DNA of 21,660 nt from an uncultured Ruminococcus sp. (GTDB lineage: Bacteria > Bacillota > Clostridia > Oscillospirales > Ruminococcaceae), in contig CALGTV010000101.1 in the NCBI GenBank assembly GCA_937902395.1, positions 1 through 21,660 of the forward strand, given 5' to 3'. Each line of letters starts with the position of its first letter. The stretch's first letter is position 1. Below, piece after piece: positions 1 to 7,267 of this stretch. The notes under the pieces are model-generated. The model ran no database searches. It was not told the origin of the DNA and worked only from the letters and a program-made list of their open reading frames with translations. Made by a program: the position numbers and the translations under genes.

Positions 1-110
1 TGCAGAGCGCTTGAACGCATCGCAGAGCTTTGCTCTGCATGGGACGCTGTCCCATACCCTGCCAGAGACGCTACCTCTGGACTCCGCCAAAGGACTAAGT
101 CCTTTGGAAT
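1..110. repeat. Array of four tandem hairpins (palindromic repeat element, left end truncated)
   Basis: Four perfect inverted repeats follow each other with almost no spacing. GCAGAGC pairs with GCTCTGC (22-28 with 32-38, loop TTT). ATGGGAC pairs with GTCCCAT (39-45 with 49-55, loop GCT). CCAGAG pairs with CTCTGG (62-67 with 75-80). CCAAAGGAC pairs with GTCCTTTGG (87-95 with 99-107, loop TAA). GCAGAGC also appears at 2-8, so a further, degenerate unit probably lies to the left and is cut by the window edge. No T-tract follows any stem, so these are not ordinary terminators. Arrays like this resemble dispersed non-coding palindromic elements of Clostridia genomes. The element ends about 45 bases before the lepA -35 box. 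The structure is certain; its nature as a dispersed repeat is inferred. Confidence 0.7.
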
Positions 111-152
111 CCCGATTTATGATAACTATGGTTTACTGTATTGCGAAAAAAC

Positions 153-181
153 TTGACATCATGGGGATTTTACGGTATAAT
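153..181 (+). promoter_or_regulatory. Sigma-A promoter of lepA
   Basis: The -35 hexamer TTGACA (153-158) and the -10 hexamer TATAAT (176-181) both match consensus exactly and are separated by 17 bases. Transcription should start near 187-189. That places the first in-frame ATG (187) at the transcript end and supports the TTG at 220 as the lepA start. Confidence 0.9.
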
Positions 182-219
182 ATAAAATGTACAAATATGC
201 TAAAACGGAGGAATCACCA

Positions 220-2022
220 TTGGCTAATGATAAAATCAGAAATTTCTGTATTGTTGCACATATAGACCACGGTAAGTCAACCCTTGCTGACCGTATTCTT
301 GAAAAGACGGAAACTGTTGCTATTCGCGATATGGAGGAGCAGCTTCTTGATAACATGGATATTGAGCGTGAGCGAGGTATTACTATAAAAGCCCGTGCTG
401 TACGTATGAAATACAAGGCTCAGGACGGCGAGGATTATATTTTCAACCTCATTGACACTCCCGGTCACGTTGACTTCAATTACGAGGTTTCACGTTCCCT
501 TGCGGCATGTGAGGGTGCAATTCTCGTTGTTGACGCTTCACAGGGAATTGAAGCGCAGACCCTTGCAAATACCTATCTTGCAATCGAACACGACCTTGAA
601 GTTGTGCCTATTGTAAACAAAATTGACCTGCCCTCCGCTGACCCTGAGCGTGTCTGCAATGAAGTTGAAAATGTTATTGGTATTCCTGCTATGGACGCAC
701 CAAGAATTTCCGCAAAAATGGGTACAAACATTGAGGAAGTTCTGGAACGTATTGTTACGGATATCCCTGCACCAACCGGCGATACCGAAAAGCCGCTGAA
801 AGCTCTGATTTTTGACAGCTATTACGATTCCTATAAGGGAGTTATAATATACGTCCGCGTTAAAGAGGGCCGTGTAAAAGTCGGCGATAATATACGTCTT
901 ATGGCTACAGGAGCTGTTTTCACTGTTGTTGAAGCAGGCTTTATGGATGCCACAACTCTTGTAAACAACGGTTCACTTGAAGCTGGTGAAGTTGGCTATA
1001 TTTCGGCATCTATTAAGAGCATCGGAGATACGCAGGTTGGCGACACAGTTACAAATAATGATAATCCCTGTGATGAAGCACTTCCTGGCTACAGAAAGGT
1101 TAATCCCATGGTATTCTCAGGTATTTATCCTGCTGACGGTGCGAAATACGGTGATTTGCGTGAGGCTCTCGAAAAATTGCAGCTCAACGACGCTTCACTT
1201 TCCTTTGAGCCTGAAACTTCGATTGCTCTTGGATTCGGCTTCCGTTGCGGATTCCTTGGACTTCTTCACATGGAAATCATACAGGAACGTCTGGAGCGTG
1301 AGTACAATCTTGACTTAATCACTACTGCGCCCTCTGTTATATATAAGGTAACAATGACAAGCGGCGAAGTGGTATATATCGACAATCCCACAAACTACCC
1401 TGACCCTGCCCTCATACAGACGGCGGAAGAGCCTATGGTTAAGGCGAGTATCCTTTCACCCTCAGACTATGTGGGAAATATCATGGAGCTTTGTCAGGAC
1501 AGACGCGGAATTTTCAAGGATATGAAATATCTTGACGATACTCGTGTTGAGCTTCACTATGAACTGCCGCTGAATGAAATTGTATACGATTTTTTTGATG
1601 TTCTGAAATCTCGTACCAAAGGCTATGCAAGCTTTGACTATGAAATGATGGGATATGTACCCTCTAAGCTTGTAAAGCTTGATATCCTCTTAAACGGCGA
1701 TATTGTGGACGCACTTTCCTTTATTATCCATACGGACAAGGCATACGGCAGAGCACGTAAAATTGCTGAAAAGCTGAAAGAGAATATTCCTCGTCAGCTC
1801 TTTGAAGTGCCTATACAGGCGGCTATCGGCGGTAAAATTATCGCTCGTGAAACGGTTAAGGCAATGCGTAAGGACGTACTTGCTAAGTGTTACGGCGGCG
1901 ATATCACACGTAAGAAGAAGCTTCTGGAGAAGCAGAAAGAGGGTAAGAAGCGTATGCGTCAGCTGGGTACAGTAGAAGTGCCTCAGGAGGCATTTATGAG
2001 CGTTCTGAAGCTTGATACATGA
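220..2022 (+). CDS. lepA: Elongation factor 4 (LepA), ribosome-associated GTPase
   Basis: This translational GTPase binds the 70S ribosome and acts in translation initiation, back-translocation or ribosome biogenesis under stress; its exact role is still debated. From a TTG start the protein has 600 residues, the usual LepA length. Visible motifs are the P-loop AHIDHGKST (13-21), DTPGH (79-83) and NKID (133-136). The C-terminal LepA-specific domain contains GGKIIARETVKAMRKDV and a Lys/Arg-rich tail that contacts tRNA and rRNA. The TTG start is chosen because GGAGG (207-211) lies 8 bases upstream and translation then begins MANDKIRNF, as in family members; the upstream in-frame ATG at 187 coincides with the predicted transcript start. 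It is the first gene of a run reaching hemW, a neighbour it commonly has in Firmicutes. Confidence 0.97.
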   Translation: MANDKIRNFCIVAHIDHGKSTLADRILEKTETVAIRDMEEQLLDNMDIERERGITIKARAVRMKYKAQDGEDYIFNLIDTPGHVDFNYEVSRSLAACEGAILVVDASQGIEAQTLANTYLAIEHDLEVVPIVNKIDLPSADPERVCNEVENVIGIPAMDAPRISAKMGTNIEEVLERIVTDIPAPTGDTEKPLKALIFDSYYDSYKGVIIYVRVKEGRVKVGDNIRLMATGAVFTVVEAGFMDATTLVNNGSLEAGEVGYISASIKSIGDTQVGDTVTNNDNPCDEALPGYRKVNPMVFSGIYPADGAKYGDLREALEKLQLNDASLSFEPETSIALGFGFRCGFLGLLHMEIIQERLEREYNLDLITTAPSVIYKVTMTSGEVVYIDNPTNYPDPALIQTAEEPMVKASILSPSDYVGNIMELCQDRRGIFKDMKYLDDTRVELHYELPLNEIVYDFFDVLKSRTKGYASFDYEMMGYVPSKLVKLDILLNGDIVDALSFIIHTDKAYGRARKIAEKLKENIPRQLFEVPIQAAIGGKIIARETVKAMRKDVLAKCYGGDITRKKKLLEKQKEGKKRMRQLGTVEVPQEAFMSVLKLDT

Positions 2023-2032
2023 GGAATTGAGA

Positions 2033-2371
2033 ATGTTATTTTACTATATAGTCTTTGCGTTGGCGGCAGTATGGTTTATACTGTGCATAATATCGGCAAT
2101 CACTGAGAATAGTCTGCACAAAGAGGCGAAAATCCGTAATTTATTCCGCAGAATAAGAACGACTCTTAGAGAAATAACAATAGTCTGGACTGTTGTTATT
2201 GTGTGGCTTGTGTGGTATATTGCAGCAAAATCCAATGAAACTAACTGGCTGTGGTTTAGTATGATTATCGGCACATTCCTTGTTGGTTTGATTATATTGG
2301 AGCATTTCCGCATATTTGGCATCGCAAGAACAAGAAAGCGTAAAAAGCGGGCAAAATTAAAAAATATCTGA
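2033..2371 (+). CDS. Small membrane protein, three predicted helices
   Basis: I do not recognise the family. The 112-residue product has three hydrophobic segments at about residues 2-23, 45-65 and 74-95. They are separated by Arg/Lys-rich loops, and the protein ends in a strongly basic tail (RTRKRKKRAK). It is therefore probably an integral membrane protein with basic cytosolic regions. The ATG at 2033 is preceded by GAGG at 2021-2024, which overlaps the lepA stop codon, so translation is likely coupled to lepA. An upstream in-frame TTG at 2012 lacks a good ribosome binding site. No catalytic motif is visible. Confidence 0.75.
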   Translation: MLFYYIVFALAAVWFILCIISAITENSLHKEAKIRNLFRRIRTTLREITIVWTVVIVWLVWYIAAKSNETNWLWFSMIIGTFLVGLIILEHFRIFGIARTRKRKKRAKLKNI

Positions 2372-2395
2372 TTAATTCAGAGAACGGAGCCTATC

Positions 2396-2446
2396 ATGTT
2401 CTGTTCAAAATGTGTGCGGATAATATCCGCACATACTGAAAGATAA
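2396..2446 (+). CDS. Candidate 16-residue micro-ORF with a CxxC motif
   Basis: An ATG with an upstream GGAG opens a 16-codon frame encoding MFCSKCVRIISAHTER. Its TAA stop (2444-2446) overlaps the AAGGAG ribosome binding site of the next gene, an arrangement suited to translational coupling. The start MFCSKC is what many zinc-ribbon proteins begin with, so it may be a remnant of such a gene or a leader peptide. A perfect hairpin (2413-2433) lies inside it. Length alone cannot prove that it is translated. Confidence 0.35.
   Translation: MFCSKCVRIISAHTER
2413..2433 (+). other. Perfect 9-bp hairpin between two membrane protein genes
   Basis: TGTGCGGAT pairs with ATCCGCACA around a 3-base loop AAT. 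No run of T follows, so it does not look like an intrinsic terminator. It could be an RNA processing or stability element, or an operator, upstream of the zinc-ribbon gene. Confidence 0.5.
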
Positions 2447-2455
2447 GGAGATAAA

Positions 2456-2812
2456 ATGAAAAATATATACAATTGTCCACATTGCGGCAAAAAAAGCTTT
2501 ACTCCATGGAAAAAGGCGTTTGCAGGACAGCTTAATTCTCCCGGCAAGGTGTGCGTAGAGTGCGGACAAAAATGCGTAAACGGCAAGGGAGCTACGATTT
2601 TCAATGCTGTTTTTTCAACTATATGCTTTGCACTTATGGTTGCTGTCTATCTGAAAGCCCCTGATTTCTGGGGAACTGAACATGAATGGATAGCTTTCTG
2701 GGAAGTGCCTATTGTAATCGGTCTGTTTCTGTTGAAAATTTTCATGCCAAAGCTTGTCAATGCATTTTTCTTTAAACTTGAACCTGCAATACGTATTGAT
2801 GCGGTAAAATGA
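2456..2812 (+). CDS. Zinc-ribbon membrane protein of unknown function
   Basis: The 118-residue product begins with a likely zinc ribbon: CPHC at residues 7-10 and CVEC at 33-36. Two hydrophobic segments follow at about 47-66 and 79-97. Proteins of this layout, a cytosolic zinc ribbon anchored by two helices, are common in Clostridia but mostly uncharacterised, and I cannot assign a role. AAGGAG sits 5 bases before the ATG. The stop overlaps the hemW start (ATGA at 2809-2812), so the two are translated from one mRNA. The zinc site is inferred from cysteine spacing. Confidence 0.8.
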   Translation: MKNIYNCPHCGKKSFTPWKKAFAGQLNSPGKVCVECGQKCVNGKGATIFNAVFSTICFALMVAVYLKAPDFWGTEHEWIAFWEVPIVIGLFLLKIFMPKLVNAFFFKLEPAIRIDAVK

Positions 2813-3900
2813 ATATCGGGCTTTATATCCATGTGCCTTTTTGCGCGAAAAAATGCAGTTATTGTGACTTTTATTCCCTGAGTTACAATAAGGCTCACGC
2901 TGAAAGCTATGCTGAGGCTGTTCTGCGGAATATTCGTCATTATTCGGATAAATCAACGGTTCTTGATACAGTATATTTCGGCGGCGGTACGCCCTCACTG
3001 CTTCCTGCGGAGTATATTTCACGGTTTATGTCTGAGATAAAAAACAGTTTCGATATGGCTGAAAATGCAGAAATAACCCTTGAAGCCAATCCCAATACGC
3101 TTACGGTGGAAAGACTGGAGATGCTTCGGGAATCGGGAATAAACAGGCTTTCAATCGGGATTCAGTCTATGAACGACGACGAATTGAAAATTCTTGGACG
3201 TACTCACACTGCTGAACGCGCCGCAAAAGCTGTATATAATGCGCAATCCGCAGGCTTTGACAATATTTCATGCGATTTAATGGCGGCACTTCCCAATCAG
3301 ACTGCGGAAACACTGATAAGCTCAATTGATGCTATGGCAGATTTGCCCATACAGCATATTTCTGCCTATATCCTCAAAATCGAGGAGGGGACAGCCTTTG
3401 ACTGCGATGAAATCCGCAGAAATATAACCGATGAAGATTCAACAGCAGAGCTGTACATGACTATGGTTAATCGGCTTCGGGAAAAGGGGTTTTTGCAGTA
3501 CGAGGTGTCAAATTTCGCAAAAAAAGGCTTTGAAAGCCGCCATAACTGCCGATATTGGAAATGCCTTGACTACATCGGTATAGGGCCGTCTGCACATTCC
3601 TGTTATAAGGGAAAAAGATTTGCTGTCTCTGCCGATTTACAGGAATTTGTTGAATCTCCTGTGCAGATTGAGGAAATCACTGACGAATCCCCATGCGGCT
3701 TTGAGGAATATGCAATGTTGAGATTAAGACTTGCAGAGGGATATGATTTAAATGATTTCCCTGAGCGCAAAGATTATCTGATAAAAAAGCTTCCGCCGCT
3801 TTTAAAGGCAGGATATGTTACATACGAGGGCGAAAAAATTGCCCTGACCGAAAAAGGATTTATTATGTCAAATTCGGTTATTGAATATCTGATTTTTTGA
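2809..3900 (+). CDS. hemW: HemW-type radical SAM protein (heme chaperone)
   Basis: HemW binds heme and a [4Fe-4S] cluster and is thought to deliver heme to membrane respiratory proteins; many copies are misannotated as coproporphyrinogen III oxidase. The 363-residue protein has the radical SAM motif CAKKCSYC with cysteines 12, 16 and 19, followed by DFYS. It lacks the extra cysteine two residues on that true HemN enzymes carry. The HNCRYW motif typical of HemW is present in the middle of the protein. The GGGTPS segment and the C-terminal HemN-like domain (GFEEYAMLRLRL region) fit the family. Its position downstream of lepA matches other Firmicutes. Start and upstream stop overlap by four bases. 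Confidence 0.93.
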   Translation: MNIGLYIHVPFCAKKCSYCDFYSLSYNKAHAESYAEAVLRNIRHYSDKSTVLDTVYFGGGTPSLLPAEYISRFMSEIKNSFDMAENAEITLEANPNTLTVERLEMLRESGINRLSIGIQSMNDDELKILGRTHTAERAAKAVYNAQSAGFDNISCDLMAALPNQTAETLISSIDAMADLPIQHISAYILKIEEGTAFDCDEIRRNITDEDSTAELYMTMVNRLREKGFLQYEVSNFAKKGFESRHNCRYWKCLDYIGIGPSAHSCYKGKRFAVSADLQEFVESPVQIEEITDESPCGFEEYAMLRLRLAEGYDLNDFPERKDYLIKKLPPLLKAGYVTYEGEKIALTEKGFIMSNSVIEYLIF

Positions 3901-3913
3901 ATGGAGTAGTATA

Positions 3914-4132
3914 ATGGAACAGAAAAAAATCGACAGAATAAACGAGCTTGCCCGTAAGTCCCGTGAAATCGGACTTACTGATGAAGAAAAGGCTGAGCAG
4001 ACGGAGCTTCGCAACGAATACCGCCGCGCTGTTACCGGAAGCCTTAATGCAAGTCTCAGCAATACATATATTATGACCCCTGACGGAAAAAAGCGCAAGG
4101 TAGTGCAGAATGGGGGAAAGGGCAGTGTATAA
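3914..4132 (+). CDS. DUF896 family small protein (YnzC-like)
   Basis: This 72-residue protein matches the DUF896 family by its charged start and the pattern RINELARKSREIGLTDEE. An EQTELRNEY segment and a conserved IMTPDGKKRK-like tail follow. Members such as Bacillus YnzC are small two-helix proteins, some tied to the SOS response, with no firm biochemical role. GGAG lies about 7 bases before the ATG. The 3' end overlaps the cytidine deaminase gene by 8 to 23 bases depending on the start used there. Confidence 0.85.
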   Translation: MEQKKIDRINELARKSREIGLTDEEKAEQTELRNEYRRAVTGSLNASLSNTYIMTPDGKKRKVVQNGGKGSV

Positions 4133-4514
4133 TCAGCTTTTTGAATCCGCTGTTAAAGCCGCAGAAAATGCCTATTGCAAGTATTCGGGTTTTCATGTTG
4201 GTGCGGCACTTCTTACAGCCGACGGAAAGATTTATACAGGCTGCAATGTGGAAAATGCATCTTACTCTATGACAATTTGTGCAGAACGTACAGCCATATT
4301 CAAGGCTGTTTCAGAGGGAGCGAGAGACTTTTCAGCTATTGCTGTTGCCGGCAGTTCTGACGGCGATTTTTCAAAGAACTGCACTCCCTGCGGTGCTTGT
4401 TTGCAGGTTATGAGCGAATTCTGCGGCAGGAATTTTAAAATAATACTGGCTGACGGTGTGCATAATCTTTCAGATTTTCTCCCTGTCAGCTTCGGCGAGG
4501 AGAATTTGAAATGA
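4110..4514 (+). CDS. cdd: Cytidine deaminase
   Basis: This enzyme hydrolyses cytidine and deoxycytidine to the uridine forms in pyrimidine salvage. The 134-residue product has the zinc-binding and catalytic motif CAE (57-59) and CTPC (91-94) with three cysteine ligands, which is the homotetrameric class. The substrate-binding segment GCNVENASYS precedes it. Two starts are possible. The ATG at 4110 is reported. A GTG at 4125, with GGGGG 8 bases upstream, gives a 129-residue protein that aligns equally well at its start. The gene overlaps the DUF896 gene upstream and the radical SAM gene downstream (ATGA at 4511-4514). Confidence 0.95.
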   Translation: MGERAVYNQLFESAVKAAENAYCKYSGFHVGAALLTADGKIYTGCNVENASYSMTICAERTAIFKAVSEGARDFSAIAVAGSSDGDFSKNCTPCGACLQVMSEFCGRNFKIILADGVHNLSDFLPVSFGEENLK

Positions 4515-6355
4515 ACCTTAAAGAAAAAATAGAAAAGCATCTTCTTGAAGTTCAGAAGCCGTCGCGATATATAGGCGGCGAGGTAGGAAGTATCATTAAG
4601 GACAAATCAAAGGTTGATGTCCGCTTTGCGTTCTGCTTTCCGGATACATATGATATAGGCATGTCGCATATCGGTATGAAGATACTTTACTCCCTAAAAA
4701 ATGCAAGGGAGAATTTCTGGTGTGAGCGCTGTTATGCTCCCGATGTGGATTTCGAGAAAATAATGCGTGAAAATGATATTCCACTGTATGCTCTTGAATC
4801 CCTTGACCCTATAAAAGAATTTGATTTTATCGGATTCACAATGCAATATGAGCTTTCATACACTAATGTGCTGAATATGCTTGACCTTGCAGGTATACCC
4901 GTTTTTGCTAAGGACAGAACAGAGGAACTTACACAGATTGTTGTTGCAGGCGGACCTTGCGTGTGCAATCCAGAGCCCCTTGCGGATTTTTTTGATATCT
5001 TCATTCTGGGTGAGGGTGAGGAAGTAAACCTTGAACTCATGGATTTGTACAATGAAATGAAAAAGCAGGGAGCGAATCGTCTTGAATTTCTCAAAAAAGC
5101 CGCACAGATTGAGGGAATTTATGTTCCGCGATTTTATAATTTTGAGTACAAAGAGGACGGAACAATTGAAAAAATGACCGTATCTGAAAATGCTCCCGAA
5201 AAGATTACAAAGCGTATTATCAAGGATTTCGACAATGTTTTCTATCCCGAAAATTTTGTTGTGCCTTTTACTGAAATAGTTCACGACCGTGTATCTGTTG
5301 AGGTTCTCCGCGGCTGTATCCGCGGCTGTCGTTTCTGTCAGGCAGGCTTTATTTACCGCCCATTCAGAGAAAAATCCCCCGATACAATTTATAAGGAAAC
5401 TAAGTGCCTTTGCGAAAATACGGGATATGACGAAGTTTCACTTGCTTCACTCAGTACAAGCGACCATTCACAAATTGATGAAATGCTGTCAAAGCTTATA
5501 GATTATACAGCAGGAGAGCGTGTCAATCTCTCACTGCCCTCTCTCCGTGTGGACAATTTCACAGAGGAACTGCTTGAAAAAATCAAGAAAGTCCGCAAAA
5601 GTGGTCTGACTTTTGCCGCTGAGGGCGGAACTCAGCGTCTCCGTGATGTAATCAACAAAAATGTTACAGAAGAAGAAATCATGAGTACCTGCAAAATTGC
5701 CTTTGAGGGCGGTTACAGCAGCGTAAAGCTCTACTTCATGATGGGACTTCCTACGGAAACAGATGAGGATATAATCGGTATTGCAGAACTTGCACAGCGT
5801 ATACTTGATCTTTACTACAGTATTGAAAATCGTCCTAAGGGCAGAAGTCCACAGATTTCTGTAAGCTGTGCCACATTTGTTCCGAAGCCATTTACTCCTT
5901 TCCAGTTTGAGCCGCAGGACACCCGTGAGGAAATCGAGAGAAAGCAGAAATTACTGCTGGATTCCGTAAAATCCAAAAAGATAAAGGTAAGCTACCACGA
6001 CCCCGACGTTAGTCAGCTTGAAGCTGTTCTTGCAAAGGGCGACAGAAGGTTGTGCGATGTCGTTTATACCGCTTGGAAAATGGGCTGTAAATTTGACAGT
6101 TGGAGCGAGCATTTCAAGTTTGATGTGTGGCTTGAAGCCTTTGAAAAATGCGGTATCAATCCTTCATACTACGCTAACAGACGAGCTGAGTATGACGAAA
6201 TACTGCCGTGGGATCACCTTGATTATATGGTATCAAAGGAGTTCTTTATCCGCGAAAACAAGACTGCGCATAAATCCGTAACTACTCCTCACTGCCGTCA
6301 GAAATGTTCAGGATGCGGAGTAAATAAAGCTGTTGGGAGGGAATGTTTTTGTTAA
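4511..6355 (+). CDS. Radical SAM protein, TIGR03960 type, unknown substrate
   Basis: A 614-residue protein of the family that pairs with DUF2344 proteins. The N-terminal region (about 1-240) resembles the cobalamin-binding-like domain of related radical SAM enzymes, including the GGPCVCNPEPLADF and ILGEGEE segments. The [4Fe-4S] motif is CIRGCRFC with cysteines 269, 273 and 276. The C-terminus carries another Cys-rich patch (KCSGCG, ECFC) that could hold a second cluster. The substrate is unknown to me. Translation overlaps cdd at the start and the DUF2344 gene at the end. In several lineages the two proteins are fused, so they probably act together. Confidence 0.9.
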   Translation: MNLKEKIEKHLLEVQKPSRYIGGEVGSIIKDKSKVDVRFAFCFPDTYDIGMSHIGMKILYSLKNARENFWCERCYAPDVDFEKIMRENDIPLYALESLDPIKEFDFIGFTMQYELSYTNVLNMLDLAGIPVFAKDRTEELTQIVVAGGPCVCNPEPLADFFDIFILGEGEEVNLELMDLYNEMKKQGANRLEFLKKAAQIEGIYVPRFYNFEYKEDGTIEKMTVSENAPEKITKRIIKDFDNVFYPENFVVPFTEIVHDRVSVEVLRGCIRGCRFCQAGFIYRPFREKSPDTIYKETKCLCENTGYDEVSLASLSTSDHSQIDEMLSKLIDYTAGERVNLSLPSLRVDNFTEELLEKIKKVRKSGLTFAAEGGTQRLRDVINKNVTEEEIMSTCKIAFEGGYSSVKLYFMMGLPTETDEDIIGIAELAQRILDLYYSIENRPKGRSPQISVSCATFVPKPFTPFQFEPQDTREEIERKQKLLLDSVKSKKIKVSYHDPDVSQLEAVLAKGDRRLCDVVYTAWKMGCKFDSWSEHFKFDVWLEAFEKCGINPSYYANRRAEYDEILPWDHLDYMVSKEFFIRENKTAHKSVTTPHCRQKCSGCGVNKAVGRECFC

Positions 6356-7005
6356 GACTTCGTGCAACATTTGAAAAAACAGGGCGTGCAAAATATATTT
6401 CACATCTCGATTTAAACCGCTGTATGCTGAGAATTTTCCGCCGTTCAAAGCTTCCCGTATGGTATACCGAGGGATTCAATCCTCACCCATATTACAGCTT
6501 TGCCCTTGCTTTATCCCTTGGATTTGAAAGCAGCTGTGAAATTATGGATTTCAATATTACCGATGACAATATGCCCATTGATACAATAAAGGACAGGCTC
6601 AACGAGGTTATGCCCGAGGGTATGCGTATAGTTGATATTGCTCCGCAGATACAGAAAATTACTGCGATTGCAAAGGCTGAATATACATTCGATTTGAAAA
6701 GTGAGGAAACAGACGAACTTTTCAAGGCTGTTGAAAATCTCCTTACTTCGCCTGAAATTCTCATTGAGAAAAAGACGAAAAAGGGTATTAAGACAGTTGA
6801 CCTGAAACCAGATATGGAAGTTCTCAGCTGTGTAGTTGTGGGAGATTCTGTAAAAATGAAAATGCGTCTCCCTGCCGGAACAAAAACAAATTATAATCCG
6901 ACACTTTTTGTTGAAGCGTTGAGAAACTCCTGCGAAATTCCTTTCGATATGGAAAATACACGCCGTACAGGAATTTTATGTGAAAAAAATGAAAAATTTT
7001 CTTGA
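6349..7005 (+). CDS. DUF2344 (TIGR03936) protein, partner of the radical SAM protein
   Basis: The 218-residue protein begins LRLRATFEKTGRAKYISHLD, which is diagnostic of the family. An EGFNPHPYYSFALALSLG-type segment follows. The TTG at 6349 is chosen because GGGAGG (6335-6340) lies 8 bases upstream, and the resulting start matches family members. The ATG at 6343 is only 2 bases from that site. The start overlaps the stop of the radical SAM gene by 7 bases, indicating coupled translation. The family often lies beside ribosomal protein genes; here rplS follows. The function is unknown; a role in RNA or protein modification is only inference. Confidence 0.88.
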   Translation: MLRLRATFEKTGRAKYISHLDLNRCMLRIFRRSKLPVWYTEGFNPHPYYSFALALSLGFESSCEIMDFNITDDNMPIDTIKDRLNEVMPEGMRIVDIAPQIQKITAIAKAEYTFDLKSEETDELFKAVENLLTSPEILIEKKTKKGIKTVDLKPDMEVLSCVVVGDSVKMKMRLPAGTKTNYNPTLFVEALRNSCEIPFDMENTRRTGILCEKNEKFS

Positions 7006-7011
7006 AAACAC

Positions 7012-7040
7012 TTGCAATTTCTGAAAAAGTATGGTATAAT
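7012..7040 (+). promoter_or_regulatory. Promoter of rplS
   Basis: TTGCAA (7012-7017), 17 bases, then TATAAT (7035-7040). A TGG just before the -10 box adds an extended -10 element. Transcription would begin near 7047, giving a leader of about 200 bases before rplS. Confidence 0.85.
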
Positions 7041-7046
7041 TATAAA

Positions 7047-7205
7047 GCATTTGTAATCCGTCTGTTTTTTGCAGATGAGGGTTAATGCCGAAAGACATTA
7101 AATCGAGCAGTCCGCTGCCTTGAATGTTGTGTCGGTGACATAACAAACGTGCCTTATGGCAATGATTTCATTCCTGTATCTCCGTTATGCTGAAACGGTT
7201 TTTTT
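7047..7205 (+). ncRNA. Structured rplS leader RNA (candidate L19 leader)
   Basis: The untranslated leader contains several hairpins. TTAATG pairs with CATTAA (7082-7087 with 7096-7101), and GCAG with CTGC (7107-7110 with 7115-7118). TGTTGTGTC pairs with GACATAACA (7125-7133 with 7137-7145, one G-U pair), and TGCC with GGCA near 7150-7160. It ends in a terminator-like hairpin. Autoregulatory leaders upstream of L19 genes are known in Firmicutes. I infer the same class from position and structure, without a covariance-model match. Confidence 0.65.
7182..7205 (+). terminator. Attenuator in the rplS leader
   Basis: CCGTT (7182-7186) pairs with AACGG (7194-7198), and seven T residues follow (7199-7205). 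This intrinsic-terminator shape lies upstream of the rplS start, so it should work as an attenuator. CATAAC at 7139-7144 can pair with GTTATG at 7184-7189, which would break the terminator. That gives a plausible switch. Confidence 0.7.
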
Positions 7206-7219
7206 CGGGAGAGGTAAGA

Positions 7220-7267
7220 ATGTTCGGAAATTTTAGGAGGATTTTAAAATGGATGCACTCAAATTAA
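7220..7267 (+). CDS. Candidate 15-residue upstream ORF overlapping rplS
   Basis: An ATG preceded by GGGAGAGG opens a 15-codon frame (MFGNFRRILKWMHSN) that contains the rplS ribosome binding site and ends 19 bases inside rplS in another frame. If translated, it could couple or interfere with rplS initiation. Only the arrangement is visible; translation is not proven. Confidence 0.3.
   Translation: MFGNFRRILKWMHSN

Noticed and set aside
187..219. Upstream ATG extension of lepA
   Set aside because: The ATG lies at the predicted transcription start and has no ribosome binding site, while TTG at 220 has GGAGG 8 bases upstream.
11..265. An 84-codon frame through the hairpin array and into lepA
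   Set aside because: It encodes the palindromic repeat, runs out of frame into lepA and has no ribosome binding site; it is a by-product of the repeat.
2615..3022. A 135-codon minus-strand frame opposite the zinc-ribbon and hemW genes
   Set aside because: It overlaps two convincing plus-strand genes, has no recognisable motif and shows the odd composition of an antisense shadow.
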